Positions 49,172-63,023 of a DNA stretch of 64,000 nt are shown piece after piece; within the stretch, counting starts at the first letter, position 1; every line of letters begins with the position of its first letter. This DNA is from Sabellastarte sp. h YS-2021 (taxonomy: Eukaryota > Annelida > Polychaeta > Sabellida > Sabellidae): NCBI GenBank assembly GCA_964017235.1, contig OZ024940.1, positions 3,038,001 through 3,102,000 on the forward strand, given 5' to 3'. The position numbers and the translations under genes are program-made. The notes below the pieces were generated by a model, which did not search any database, was not told where the DNA came from, and was given only the letters and a program-made list of their open reading frames with translations.

Positions 49172-52026
49172 GTAAGGGGTCACCACAAGGGGTAGCATGT
49201 CTTTAGCAACCAAGTGTAATGCTAATAGCTGTTATATTTTAGTTATAGCTGTTTAATATTTGTTATTGTCACCTAGGTTATGTTCTACCTAAATTTTATG
49301 GTTACATATGAACTTTTGACCAAGTTATGGGGTCAAATGTGTGCATAGGGGTACTTCAATTAAGGGGTCACCACAAGGGGTAGCATGTGTTTAGCAATCA
49401 GATGTAATGCTAATAGCTATTGTATGTTAGTTATTGCCACCCACATTATGTTTTTGTGAAATTTCAGCATTACATATGAACTTTTGAACAAGTTATGGGG
49501 TCAAATGTGCACTCATGGGTACTTCAGTAAGGGGTCACCACAAGGGGTAGCATGTCTTTAGCAACCAGATGTAATGCTAATAGCTATTGTATGTTTGTTA
49601 TTGCTATCCACGTTATGTCCTTCTCAAATTTCAACATTACATATGAACTTTTGACCAACTTATGGGGTCAAATGTGTGCACAGGGGTACTTCAGTAAGGG
49701 GTCACCACAAGGGGTAGCAAGTCTTTAGCAACCAGATGTAATGCTAATGGTTATTGTATGTTTGTTATTGCCATCCACGTTATGTCCTTCTCAAATTTCA
49801 ACATTACATATAAACTTTTGACCAAGTTATCGGGTCAAATGTGTGCACAGGGGTACTTCAGTAAGGGGTCACCACAAGGGGTAGCAAGTCTTTAGCAACC
49901 AGATGTAATGCTAATAGCTATTGGATGTTTGTTATTTCCACTCACGTTATGTCCTTCTCAAATTTCAACATTACATATGAACTTTTGACCAAGTTATGGG
50001 GTCAAATGTGTGTACAGGGGTACTTCAGTAAGGGGTCACCACAAGGGGTAGCATGTCTTTAGCAACCAGATGTAATGCTAATAGCTATTATATTTTAGTT
50101 ATTGCTACCCACGTTATGTCTGTCTCCAATTTCAACGTTACATATGAATTTTTGACCAAGTTATGGGGTCAAATGTGCGCACAGGGGTACTTGAGTAAGG
50201 GGTCACCACAAGGGGTAGGATGTCTTTAGCAACCAGATGTAATGCTTATAGCTATTGTATGTTTGTTATTGCCATCCATGTTATGTCCTCAAATTTCAGC
50301 ATTACGTATGAATTTTTGACTAAGTTATGGGGTCAAATGTGCACACAGGGGTACTTTAGTAAGGGGTCACCACAAGGGGTAGCAAGTCTTTAGCAACCAG
50401 ATGTAATGCAAATAGCTATTGTATGTTTGTTATTGCCATCCACGTTATGTCCTTCTCAAATTTCAACACTACATATGAATTTTTAACCAAGTTATGGGGT
50501 CAAATGTGTGCACAGGGGTACTTGAGTAAGGGGTCACCACAAGGGGTAGCAAGTCTTTAGCAACCAGATGTAATGCTAATAGCTATTGTATGTTTGTTAT
50601 TGCCACCCACATTATGTCCTTCTCAAATTTCAGCATTACATAAGAACTTTTCTCCAAGTTATGGGGTTAAATGTGCACATAGGGGTACTTGAGTAAGTGG
50701 TCACCACAAGGGGTAGCATGTCTTTAGCAACCAGATGTAATGCTAATAGCTATTGTACGTTTGTTATTGCTACCCACGTTATGTCCTTTCCAAATTTCAA
50801 CATTACATATGAACTTTTGACAAAATAATGGGGTGAAATGTGCACACAAGGGTACTTCAATTAGGAGTCACCACAAGGGGTAGCCTGTCTTTAGCAACCA
50901 AGTGTAATGCTAATAGCTATTATATTTTAGTTATTGCTACCCACGTTATGTCTGTCTCTAATTTCAACATTACATATGAATTTTTGACCAAGTTATCAGG
51001 TCAAATGTGCGCACAGGGGTACTTGAGTAAGGGGTCACCACAAGGGGTAGGATGTCTTTAGCAACCAGATGTAATGCTTATAGCTATTGTATGTTTGTTA
51101 TTGCTATCCATGTTATGTCCTCAAATTTCAGCATTACATATGAATTTTTGACTAAGTTATGGGGTCAAATGTGCACACAGGGGTACTTTAGTAAGGGGTC
51201 ACCACAAGGGGTAGGATGTCTTTAGCAACCAAGTGTAATGCTAATAGCTGTTTAATATTTGTTATTGTCACCTAGGTTATGTTCTACCCAAATTTTATGG
51301 TTACATATGAACTTTTGACCAAGTTATGGGGTCAAATGTGTGCATAGGGGTACTTCAATTAAGGGGTCACCACAAGGGGTAGCATGTGTTTAGCAACCAG
51401 ATGTAATGCTAATAGCTATTGTGTGTTAGTTATTGTCACCCACATTATGTTTTTGTCAAATTTCAGCATTACATATGAACTTTTGAACAAGTTATGGGGT
51501 CAAATGTGCACTCATGGGTACTTCAGTAAGGGGTCACCACAAGGGGTAGCATGTCTTTAGCAACCAGATGTAATGCTAATAGCTATTGTATGTTTGTTAA
51601 TGCTATCCACGTTATGTCCTTCTCAAATTTCAACATTACATATGAACTTTTGACCTAGTTAAGGGGTCAAATGTGTGCACAGGGGTACTTCAGTAAGGGG
51701 TCACCACAAGGGGTAGCAAGTTTTTAGCAACCAGATGTAATTTTAATAACTATTGTATGTTACTTATTGCCACCCAAGTTATTTCCTTCTAAAATTTCAA
51801 CATTACACATGAACTTTTGACCTAGTTAAGGGGTCAAATGTGTGCACAGGGGTACTTCAGTAAGGGGTCACCACAAGGGGTAGCAAGTCTTTAGCAACCA
51901 GATGTAATGCTAATAGCTATTGTATGTTTGTTATTTCCACTCACGTTATGTCCTTCTCAAATTTCAGCATTACATATGAATTTTTGACCAAGTTATGGGG
52001 TCAAATGTGTGCACAGGGGTACTTCA
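49172..52026 (+). repeat. HOR block 24: 17-mer P-L'-A'-B...O
   Basis: Same layout and length as block 20. It holds the last P monomer of the window. I starts ATTAGG and M has AGCTATTG and CCACG. Confidence 0.94.
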
Positions 52027-54025
52027 GTAAGGGGTCACCACAAGGGGTAGCATGTCTTTAGCAACCAGATGTAATGCTAATGGTTATTGTATGTTTGTTA
52101 TTGCCATCCACGTTATGTCCTTCTCAAATTTCAACATTACATATAAACTTTTGACCAAGTTATCGGGTCAAATGTGTGCACAGGGGTACTTCAGTAAGGG
52201 GTCACCACAAGGGGTAGCAAGTCTTTAGCAACCAGATGTAATGCTAATAGCTATTGGATGTTTGTTATTTCCACTCACGTTATGTCCTTCTCAAATTTCA
52301 ACATTACATATGAACTTTTGACCAAGTTATGGGGTCAAATGTGTGTACAGGGGTACTTCAGTAAGGGGTCACCACAAGGGGTAGCATGTCTTTAGCAACC
52401 AGATGTAATGCTAATAGCTATTATATTTTAGTTATTGCTACCCACGTTATGTCTGTCTCCAATTTCAACGTTACATATGAATTTTTGACCAAGTTATGGG
52501 GTCAAATGTGCGCACAGGGGTACTTGAGTAAGGGGTCACCACAAGGGGTAGGATGTCTTTAGCAACCAGATGTAATGCTTATAGCTATTGTATGTTTGTT
52601 ATTGCCATCCATGTTATGTCCTCAAATTTCAGCATTACGTATAAACTTTTGACCAAGTTATCGGGTCAAATGTGCACACAGGGGTACTTCAGTAAGGGGT
52701 CACCACAAGGGGTAGCAAGTTTTTAGCAACCAGATGTAATTTTAATAGCTATTGTATGTTACTTATTGCCACCCAAGTTATGTCCTTCTCAAATTTCAAC
52801 ACTACATATGAATTTTTAACCAAGTTATGGGGTCAAATGTGTGCACAGGGGTACTTGAGTAAGGGGTCACCACAAGGGGTAGCAAGTCTTTAGCAACCAG
52901 ATGTAATGCTAATAGCTATTGTATGTTTGTTATTGCCACCCACATTATGTCCTTCTCAAATTTCAGCATTACATAAGAACTTTTCTCCAAGTTATGGGGT
53001 TAAATGTGCACATAGGGGTACTTGAGTAAGTGGTCACCACAAGGGGTAGCATGTCTTTAGCAACCAGATGTAATGCTAATAGCTATTGTACGTTTGTTAT
53101 TGCTACCCACGTTATGTCCTTTCCAAATTTCAACATTACATATGAACTTTTGACAAAATAATGGGGTGAAATGTGCACACAAGGGTACTTCAGTTAGGAG
53201 TCACCACAAGGGGTAGCCTGTCTTTAGCAACCAAGTGTAATGCTAATAGCTATTATATTTTAGTTATTGCTACCCACGTTATGTCTGTCTCTAATTTCAA
53301 CATTACATATGAATTTTTGACCAAGTTATCAGGTCAAATGTGCGCACAGGGGTACTTGAGTAAGGGGTCACCACAAGGGGTAGGATGTCTTTAGCAACCA
53401 GATGTAATGCTTATAGCTATTGTATGTTTGTTATTGCTATCCATGTTATGTCCTCAAATTTCAGCATTACATATGAATTTTTGACTAAGTTATGGGGTCA
53501 AATGTGCACACAGGGGTACTTTAGTAAGGGGTCACCACAAGGGGTAGGATGTCTTTAGCAACCAAGTGTAATGCTAATAGCTGTTTAATATTTGTTATTG
53601 TCACCTAGGTTATGTTCTACCCAAATTTTATGGTTACATATGAACTTTTGACCAAGTTATGGGGTCAAATGTGTGCATAGGGGTACTTCAATTAAGGGGT
53701 CACCACAAGGGGTAGCATGTGTTTAGCAACCAGATGTAATGCTAATAGCTATTGTGTGTTAGTTATTGTCACCCACATTATGTTTTTGTCAAATTTCAGC
53801 ATTACATATGAACTTTTGAACAAGTTATGGGGTCAAATGTGCACTCATGGGTACTTCAGTAAGGGGTCACCACAAGGGGTAGCATGTCTTTAGCAACCAG
53901 ATGTAATGCTAATAGCTATTGTATGTTTGTTAATGCTATCCACATTATGTCCTTCTCAAATTTCAACATTACATATGAACTTTTGACCTAGTTAAGGGGT
54001 CAAATGTGTGCACAGGGGTACTTCA
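52027..54025 (+). repeat. HOR block 25: A/B-type 12-mer, 1,999 bp
   Basis: Order is A/B-C-D-E-F-G-H-I-J-K-L-M, with full E-F forms and M carrying CCACA. It starts the right-hand domain, which has no P blocks. Confidence 0.93.
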
Positions 54026-56358
54026 GTAAGGGGTCACCACAAGGGGTAGCAAGTCTTTAGCAACCAGATGTAATTTTAATAACTATTGTATGTTTGTTAT
54101 TGCCATCCACGTTATGTCCTTCTCAAATTTCAACATTACATATAAACTTTTGACCAAGTTATCGGGTCAAATGTGTGCACAGGGGTACTTCAGTAAGGGG
54201 TCACCACAAGGGGTAGCAAGTCTTTAGCAACCAGATGTAATGCTAATAGCTATTGGATGTTTGTTATTTCCACTCACGTTATGTCCTTCTCAAATTTCAA
54301 CATTACATATGAACTTTTGACCAAGTTATGGGGTCAAATGTGTGTACAGGGGTACTTCAGTAAGGGGTCACCACAAGGGGTAGCATGTCTTTAGCAACCA
54401 GATGTAATGCTAATAGCTATTATATTTTAGTTATTGCTACCCACGTTATGTCTGTCTCCAATTTCAACGTTACATATGAATTTTTGACCAAGTTATGGGG
54501 TCAAATGTGCGCACAGGGGTACTTGAGTAAGGGGTCACCACAAGGGGTAGGATGTCTTTAGCAACCAGATGTAATGCTTATAGCTATTGTATGTTTGTTA
54601 TTGCCATCCATGTTATGTCCTCAAATTTCAGCATTACGTATGAATTTTTGACTAAGTTATGGGGTCAAATGTGCACACAGGGGTACTTTAGTAAGGGGTC
54701 ACCACAAGGGGTAGCAAGTCTTTAGCAACCAGATGTAATGCAAATAGCTATTGTATGTTTGTTATTGCCATCCACGTTATGTCCTTCTCAAATTTCAACA
54801 CTACATATGAATTTTTAACCAAGTTATGGGGTCAAATGTGTGCACAGGGGTACTTGAGTAAGGGGTCACCACAAGGGGTAGCAAGTCTTTAGCAACCAGA
54901 TGTAATGCTAATAGCTATTGTATGTTTGTTATTGCCACCCACGTTATGTCCTTCTCAAATTTCAGCATTACATAAGAACTTTTCTCCAAGTTATGGGGTT
55001 AAATGTGCACATAGGGGTACTTGAGTAAGTGATCACCACAAGGGGTAGCATGTCTTTAGCAACCAGATGTAATGCTAATAGCTATTGTACGTTTGTTATT
55101 GCTACCCACGTTATGTCCTTTCCAAATTTCAACATTACATATGAACTTTTGACAAAATAATGGGGTGAAATGTGCACACAAGGGTACTTCAGTTAGGAGT
55201 CACCACAAGGGGTAGCCTGTCTTTAGCAACCAAGTGTAATGCTAATAGCTATTATATTTTAGTTATTGCTACCCACGTTATGTCTGTCTCTAATTTCAAC
55301 ATTACATATGAATTTTTGACCAAGTTATCAGGTCAAATGTGCGCACAGGGGTACTTGAGTAAGGGGTCACCACAAGGGGTAGGATGTCTTTAGCAACCAG
55401 ATGTAATGCTTATAGCTATTGTATGTTTGTTATTGCTATCCATGTTATGTCCTCAAATTTCAGCATTACATATGAATTTTTGACTAAGTTATGGGGTCAA
55501 ATGTGCACACAGGGGTACTTTAGTAAGGGGTCACCACAAGGGGTAGGATGTCTTTAGCAACCAAGTGTAATGCTAATAGCTGTTTAATATTTGTTATTGT
55601 CACCTAGGTTATGTTCTACCCAAATTTTATGGTTACATATGAACTTTTGACCAAGTTATGGGGTCAAATGTGTGCATAGGGGTACTTCAATTAAGGGGTC
55701 ACCACAAGGGGTAGCATGTGTTTAGCAACCAGATGTAATGCTAATAGCTATTGTGTGTTAGTTATTGTCACCCACATTATGTTTTTGTCAAATTTCAGCA
55801 TTACATATGAACTTTTGAACAAGTTATGGGGTCAAATGTGCACTCATGGGTACTTCAGTAAGGGGTCACCACAAGGGGTAGCATGTCTTTAGCAACCAGA
55901 TGTAATGCTAATAGCTATTGTATGTTTGTTAATGCTATCCACGTTATGTCCTTCTCAAATTTCAACATTACATATGAACTTTTGACCTAGTTAAGGGGTC
56001 AAATGTGTGCACAGGGGTACTTCAGTAAGGGGTCACCACAAGGGGTAGCAAGTTTTTAGCAACCAGATGTAATTTTAATAACTATTGTATGTTACTTATT
56101 GCCACCCAAGTTATTTCCTTCTAAAATTTCAACATTACACATGAACTTTTGACCTAGTTAAGGGGTCAAATGTGTGCACAGGGGTACTTCAGTAAGGGGT
56201 CACCACAAGGGGTAGCAAGTCTTTAGCAACCAGATGTAATGCTAATAGCTATTGTATGTTTGTTATTTCCACTCACGTTATGTCCTTCTCAAATTTCAGC
56301 ATTACATATGAATTTTTGACCAAGTTATGGGGTCAAATGTGTGCACAGGGGTACTTCA
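54026..56358 (+). repeat. HOR block 26: N/B-type 14-mer
   Basis: G (CCACG) and H (TGATCA) are present, but M carries AGCTATTG and CCACG, unlike the earlier N/B blocks. It is followed by A/B rather than P. Confidence 0.94.
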
Positions 56359-58691
56359 GTAAGGGGTCACCACAAGGGGTAGCATGTCTTTAGCAACCAG
56401 ATGTAATGCTAATGGTTATTGTATGTTTGTTATTGCCATCCACGTTATGTCCTTCTCAAATTTCAACATTACATATAAACTTTTGACCAAGTTATCGGGT
56501 CAAATGTGTGCACAGGGGTACTTCAGTAAGGGGTCACCACAAGGGGTAGCAAGTCTTTAGCAACCAGATGTAATGCTAATAGCTATTGGATGTTTGTTAT
56601 TTCCACTCACGTTATGTCCTTCTCAAATTTCAACATTACATATGAACTTTTGACCAAGTTATGGGGTCAAATGTGTGTACAGGGGTACTTCAGTAAGGGG
56701 TCACCACAAGGGGTAGCATGTCTTTAGCAACCAGATGTAATGCTAATAGCTATTATATTTTAGTTATTGCTACCCACGTTATGTCTGTCTCCAATTTCAA
56801 CGTTACATATGAATTTTTGACCAAGTTATGGGGTCAAATGTGCGCACAGGGGTACTTGAGTAAGGGGTCACCACAAGGGGTAGGATGTCTTTAGCAACCA
56901 GATGTAATGCTTATAGCTATTGTATGTTTGTTATTGCCATCCATGTTATGTCCTCAAATTTCAGCATTACGTATGAATTTTTGACTAAGTTATGGGGTCA
57001 AATGTGCACACAGGGGTACTTTAGTAAGGGGTCACCACAAGGGGTAGCAAGTCTTTAGCAACCAGATGTAATGCAAATAGCTATTGTATGTTTGTTATTG
57101 CCATCCACGTTATGTCCTTCTCAAATTTCAACACTACATATGAATTTTTAACCAAGTTATGGGGTCAAATGTGTGCACAGGGGTACTTGAGTAAGGGGTC
57201 ACCACAAGGGGTAGCAAGTCTTTAGCAACCAGATGTAATGCTAATAGCTATTGTATGTTTGTTATTGCCACCCACGTTATGTCCTTCTCAAATTTCAGCA
57301 TTACATAAGAACTTTTCTCCAAGTTATGGGGTTAAATGTGCACATAGGGGTACTTGAGTAAGTGATCACCACAAGGGGTAGCATGTCTTTAGCAACCAGA
57401 TGTAATGCTAATAGCTATTGTACGTTTGTTATTGCTACCCACGTTATGTCCTTTCCAAATTTCAACATTACATATGAACTTTTGACAAAATAATGGGGTG
57501 AAATGTGCACACAAGGGTACTTCAGTTAGGAGTCACCACAAGGGGTAGCCTGTCTTTAGCAACCAAGTGTAATGCTAATAGCTATTATATTTTAGTTATT
57601 GCTACCCACGTTATGTCTGTCTCTAATTTCAACATTACATATGAATTTTTGACCAAGTTATCAGGTCAAATGTGCGCACAGGGGTACTTGAGTAAGGGGT
57701 CACCACAAGGGGTAGGATGTCTTTAGCAACCAGATGTAATGCTTATAGCTATTGTATGTTTGTTATTGCTATCCATGTTATGTCCTCAAATTTCAGCATT
57801 ACATATGAATTTTTGACTAAGTTATGGGGTCAAATGTGCACACAGGGGTACTTTAGTAAGGGGTCACCACAAGGGGTAGGATGTCTTTAGCAACCAAGTG
57901 TAATGCTAATAGCTGTTTAATATTTGTTATTGTCACCTAGGTTATGTTCTACCCAAATTTTATGGTTACATATGAACTTTTGACCAAGTTATGGGGTCAA
58001 ATGTGTGCATAGGGGTACTTCAATTAAGGGGTCACCACAAGGGGTAGCATGTGTTTAGCAACCAGATGTAATGCTAATAGCTATTGTGTGTTAGTTATTG
58101 TCACCCACATTATGTTTTTGTCAAATTTCAGCATTACATATGAACTTTTGAACAAGTTATGGGGTCAAATGTGCACTCATGGGTACTTCAGTAAGGGGTC
58201 ACCACAAGGGGTAGCATGTCTTTAGCAACCAGATGTAATGCTAATAGCTATTGTATGTTTGTTAATGCTATCCACGTTATGTCCTTCTCAAATTTCAACA
58301 TTACATATGAACTTTTGACCTAGTTAAGGGGTCAAATGTGTGCACAGGGGTACTTCAGTAAGGGGTCACCACAAGGGGTAGCAAGTTTTTAGCAACCAGA
58401 TGTAATTTTAATAACTATTGTATGTTACTTATTGCCACCCAAGTTATTTCCTTCTAAAATTTCAACATTACACATGAACTTTTGACCTAGTTAAGGGGTC
58501 AAATGTGTGCACAGGGGTACTTCAGTAAGGGGTCACCACAAGGGGTAGCAAGTCTTTAGCAACCAGATGTAATGCTAATAGCTATTGTATGTTTGTTATT
58601 TCCACTCACGTTATGTCCTTCTCAAATTTCAGCATTACATATGAATTTTTGACCAAGTTATGGGGTCAAATGTGTGCACAGGGGTACTTCA
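56359..58691 (+). repeat. HOR block 27: A/B-type 14-mer, 2,333 bp
   Basis: Order is A/B-C-D-E'-F'-G-H-I-J-K-L-M-N-O, with G (CCACG) and H (TGATCA). It looks identical to the next block apart from the change at 60829. Confidence 0.94.
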
Positions 58692-61024
58692 GTAAGGGGT
58701 CACCACAAGGGGTAGCATGTCTTTAGCAACCAGATGTAATGCTAATGGTTATTGTATGTTTGTTATTGCCATCCACGTTATGTCCTTCTCAAATTTCAAC
58801 ATTACATATAAACTTTTGACCAAGTTATCGGGTCAAATGTGTGCACAGGGGTACTTCAGTAAGGGGTCACCACAAGGGGTAGCAAGTCTTTAGCAACCAG
58901 ATGTAATGCTAATAGCTATTGGATGTTTGTTATTTCCACTCACGTTATGTCCTTCTCAAATTTCAACATTACATATGAACTTTTGACCAAGTTATGGGGT
59001 CAAATGTGTGTACAGGGGTACTTCAGTAAGGGGTCACCACAAGGGGTAGCATGTCTTTAGCAACCAGATGTAATGCTAATAGCTATTATATTTTAGTTAT
59101 TGCTACCCACGTTATGTCTGTCTCCAATTTCAACGTTACATATGAATTTTTGACCAAGTTATGGGGTCAAATGTGCGCACAGGGGTACTTGAGTAAGGGG
59201 TCACCACAAGGGGTAGGATGTCTTTAGCAACCAGATGTAATGCTTATAGCTATTGTATGTTTGTTATTGCCATCCATGTTATGTCCTCAAATTTCAGCAT
59301 TACGTATGAATTTTTGACTAAGTTATGGGGTCAAATGTGCACACAGGGGTACTTTAGTAAGGGGTCACCACAAGGGGTAGCAAGTCTTTAGCAACCAGAT
59401 GTAATGCAAATAGCTATTGTATGTTTGTTATTGCCATCCACGTTATGTCCTTCTCAAATTTCAACACTACATATGAATTTTTAACCAAGTTATGGGGTCA
59501 AATGTGTGCACAGGGGTACTTGAGTAAGGGGTCACCACAAGGGGTAGCAAGTCTTTAGCAACCAGATGTAATGCTAATAGCTATTGTATGTTTGTTATTG
59601 CCACCCACGTTATGTCCTTCTCAAATTTCAGCATTACATAAGAACTTTTCTCCAAGTTATGGGGTTAAATGTGCACATAGGGGTACTTGAGTAAGTGATC
59701 ACCACAAGGGGTAGCATGTCTTTAGCAACCAGATGTAATGCTAATAGCTATTGTACGTTTGTTATTGCTACCCACGTTATGTCCTTTCCAAATTTCAACA
59801 TTACATATGAACTTTTGACAAAATAATGGGGTGAAATGTGCACACAAGGGTACTTCAGTTAGGAGTCACCACAAGGGGTAGCCTGTCTTTAGCAACCAAG
59901 TGTAATGCTAATAGCTATTATATTTTAGTTATTGCTACCCACGTTATGTCTGTCTCTAATTTCAACATTACATATGAATTTTTGACCAAGTTATCAGGTC
60001 AAATGTGCGCACAGGGGTACTTGAGTAAGGGGTCACCACAAGGGGTAGGATGTCTTTAGCAACCAGATGTAATGCTTATAGCTATTGTATGTTTGTTATT
60101 GCTATCCATGTTATGTCCTCAAATTTCAGCATTACATATGAATTTTTGACTAAGTTATGGGGTCAAATGTGCACACAGGGGTACTTTAGTAAGGGGTCAC
60201 CACAAGGGGTAGGATGTCTTTAGCAACCAAGTGTAATGCTAATAGCTGTTTAATATTTGTTATTGTCACCTAGGTTATGTTCTACCCAAATTTTATGGTT
60301 ACATATGAACTTTTGACCAAGTTATGGGGTCAAATGTGTGCATAGGGGTACTTCAATTAAGGGGTCACCACAAGGGGTAGCATGTGTTTAGCAACCAGAT
60401 GTAATGCTAATAGCTATTGTGTGTTAGTTATTGTCACCCACATTATGTTTTTGTCAAATTTCAGCATTACATATGAACTTTTGAACAAGTTATGGGGTCA
60501 AATGTGCACTCATGGGTACTTCAGTAAGGGGTCACCACAAGGGGTAGCATGTCTTTAGCAACCAGATGTAATGCTAATAGCTATTGTATGTTTGTTAATG
60601 CTATCCACGTTATGTCCTTCTCAAATTTCAACATTACATATGAACTTTTGACCTAGTTAAGGGGTCAAATGTGTGCACAGGGGTACTTCAGTAAGGGGTC
60701 ACCACAAGGGGTAGCAAGTTTTTAGCAACCAGATGTAATTTTAATAACTATTGTATGTTACTTATTGCCACCCAAGTTATTTCCTTCTAAAATTTCAACA
60801 TTACACATGAACTTTTGACCTAGTTAAGCGGTCAAATGTGTGCACAGGGGTACTTCAGTAAGGGGTCACCACAAGGGGTAGCAAGTCTTTAGCAACCAGA
60901 TGTAATGCTAATAGCTATTGTATGTTTGTTATTTCCACTCACGTTATGTCCTTCTCAAATTTCAGCATTACATATGAATTTTTGACCAAGTTATGGGGTC
61001 AAATGTGTGCACAGGGGTACTTCA
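58692..61024 (+). repeat. HOR block 28: A/B-type 14-mer, tandem copy
   Basis: A direct tandem copy of block 27. N has a private G-to-C change at 60829. This looks like a very recent unit duplication. Confidence 0.94.
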
Positions 61025-63023
61025 GTAAGGGGTCACCACAAGGGGTAGCATGTCTTTAGCAACCAGATGTAATGCTAATGGTTATTGTATGTTTGTTATT
61101 GCCATCCACGTTATGTCCTTCTCAAATTTCAACATTACATATAAACTTTTGACCAAGTTATCGGGTCAAATGTGTGCACAGGGGTACTTCAGTAAGGGGT
61201 CACCACAAGGGGTAGCAAGTCTTTAGCAACCAGATGTAATGCTAATAGCTATTGGATGTTTGTTATTTCCACTCACGTTATGTCCTTCTCAAATTTCAAC
61301 ATTACATATGAACTTTTGACCAAGTTATGGGGTCAAATGTGTGTACAGGGGTACTTCAGTAAGGGGTCACCACAAGGGGTAGCATGTCTTTAGCAACCAG
61401 ATGTAATGCTAATAGCTATTATATTTTAGTTATTGCTACCCACGTTATGTCTGTCTCCAATTTCAACGTTACATATGAATTTTTGACCAAGTTATGGGGT
61501 CAAATGTGCGCACAGGGGTACTTGAGTAAGGGGTCACCACAAGGGGTAGGATGTCTTTAGCAACCAGATGTAATGCTTATAGCTATTGTATGTTTGTTAT
61601 TGCCATCCATGTTATGTCCTCAAATTTCAGCATTACGTATAAACTTTTGACCAAGTTATCGGGTCAAATGTGCACACAGGGGTACTTCAGTAAGGGGTCA
61701 CCACAAGGGGTAGCAAGTTTTTAGCAACCAGATGTAATTTTAATAGCTATTGTATGTTACTTATTGCCACCCAAGTTATGTCCTTCTCAAATTTCAACAC
61801 TACATATGAATTTTTAACCAAGTTATGGGGTCAAATGTGTGCACAGGGGTACTTGAGTAAGGGGTCACCACAAGGGGTAGCAAGTCTTTAGCAACCAGAT
61901 GTAATGCTAATAGCTATTGTATGTTTGTTATTGCCACCCACATTATGTCCTTCTCAAATTTCAGCATTACATAAGAACTTTTCTCCAAGTTATGGGGTTA
62001 AATGTGCACATAGGGGTACTTGAGTAAGTGGTCACCACAAGGGGTAGCATGTCTTTAGCAACCAGATGTAATGCTAATAGCTATTGTACGTTTGTTATTG
62101 CTACCCACGTTATGTCCTTTCCAAATTTCAACATTACATATGAACTTTTGACAAAATAATGGGGTGAAATGTGCACACAAGGGTACTTCAGTTAGGAGTC
62201 ACCACAAGGGGTAGCCTGTCTTTAGCAACCAAGTGTAATGCTAATAGCTATTATATTTTAGTTATTGCTACCCACGTTATGTCTGTCTCTAATTTCAACA
62301 TTACATATGAATTTTTGACCAAGTTATCAGGTCAAATGTGCGCACAGGGGTACTTGAGTAAGGGGTCACCACAAGGGGTAGGATGTCTTTAGCAACCAGA
62401 TGTAATGCTTATAGCTATTGTATGTTTGTTATTGCTATCCATGTTATGTCCTCAAATTTCAGCATTACATATGAATTTTTGACTAAGTTATGGGGTCAAA
62501 TGTGCACACAGGGGTACTTTAGTAAGGGGTCACCACAAGGGGTAGGATGTCTTTAGCAACCAAGTGTAATGCTAATAGCTGTTTAATATTTGTTATTGTC
62601 ACCTAGGTTATGTTCTACCCAAATTTTATGGTTACATATGAACTTTTGACCAAGTTATGGGGTCAAATGTGTGCATAGGGGTACTTCAATTAAGGGGTCA
62701 CCACAAGGGGTAGCATGTGTTTAGCAACCAGATGTAATGCTAATAGCTATTGTGTGTTAGTTATTGTCACCCACATTATGTTTTTGTCAAATTTCAGCAT
62801 TACATATGAACTTTTGAACAAGTTATGGGGTCAAATGTGCACTCATGGGTACTTCAGTAAGGGGTCACCACAAGGGGTAGCATGTCTTTAGCAACCAGAT
62901 GTAATGCTAATAGCTATTGTATGTTTGTTAATGCTATCCACATTATGTCCTTCTCAAATTTCAACATTACATATGAACTTTTGACCTAGTTAAGGGGTCA
63001 AATGTGTGCACAGGGGTACTTCA
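61025..63023 (+). repeat. HOR block 29: A/B-type 12-mer, 1,999 bp
   Basis: Same layout as block 25, with E-F forms and M carrying CCACA. An N/B block follows, as after block 25. Confidence 0.93.
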
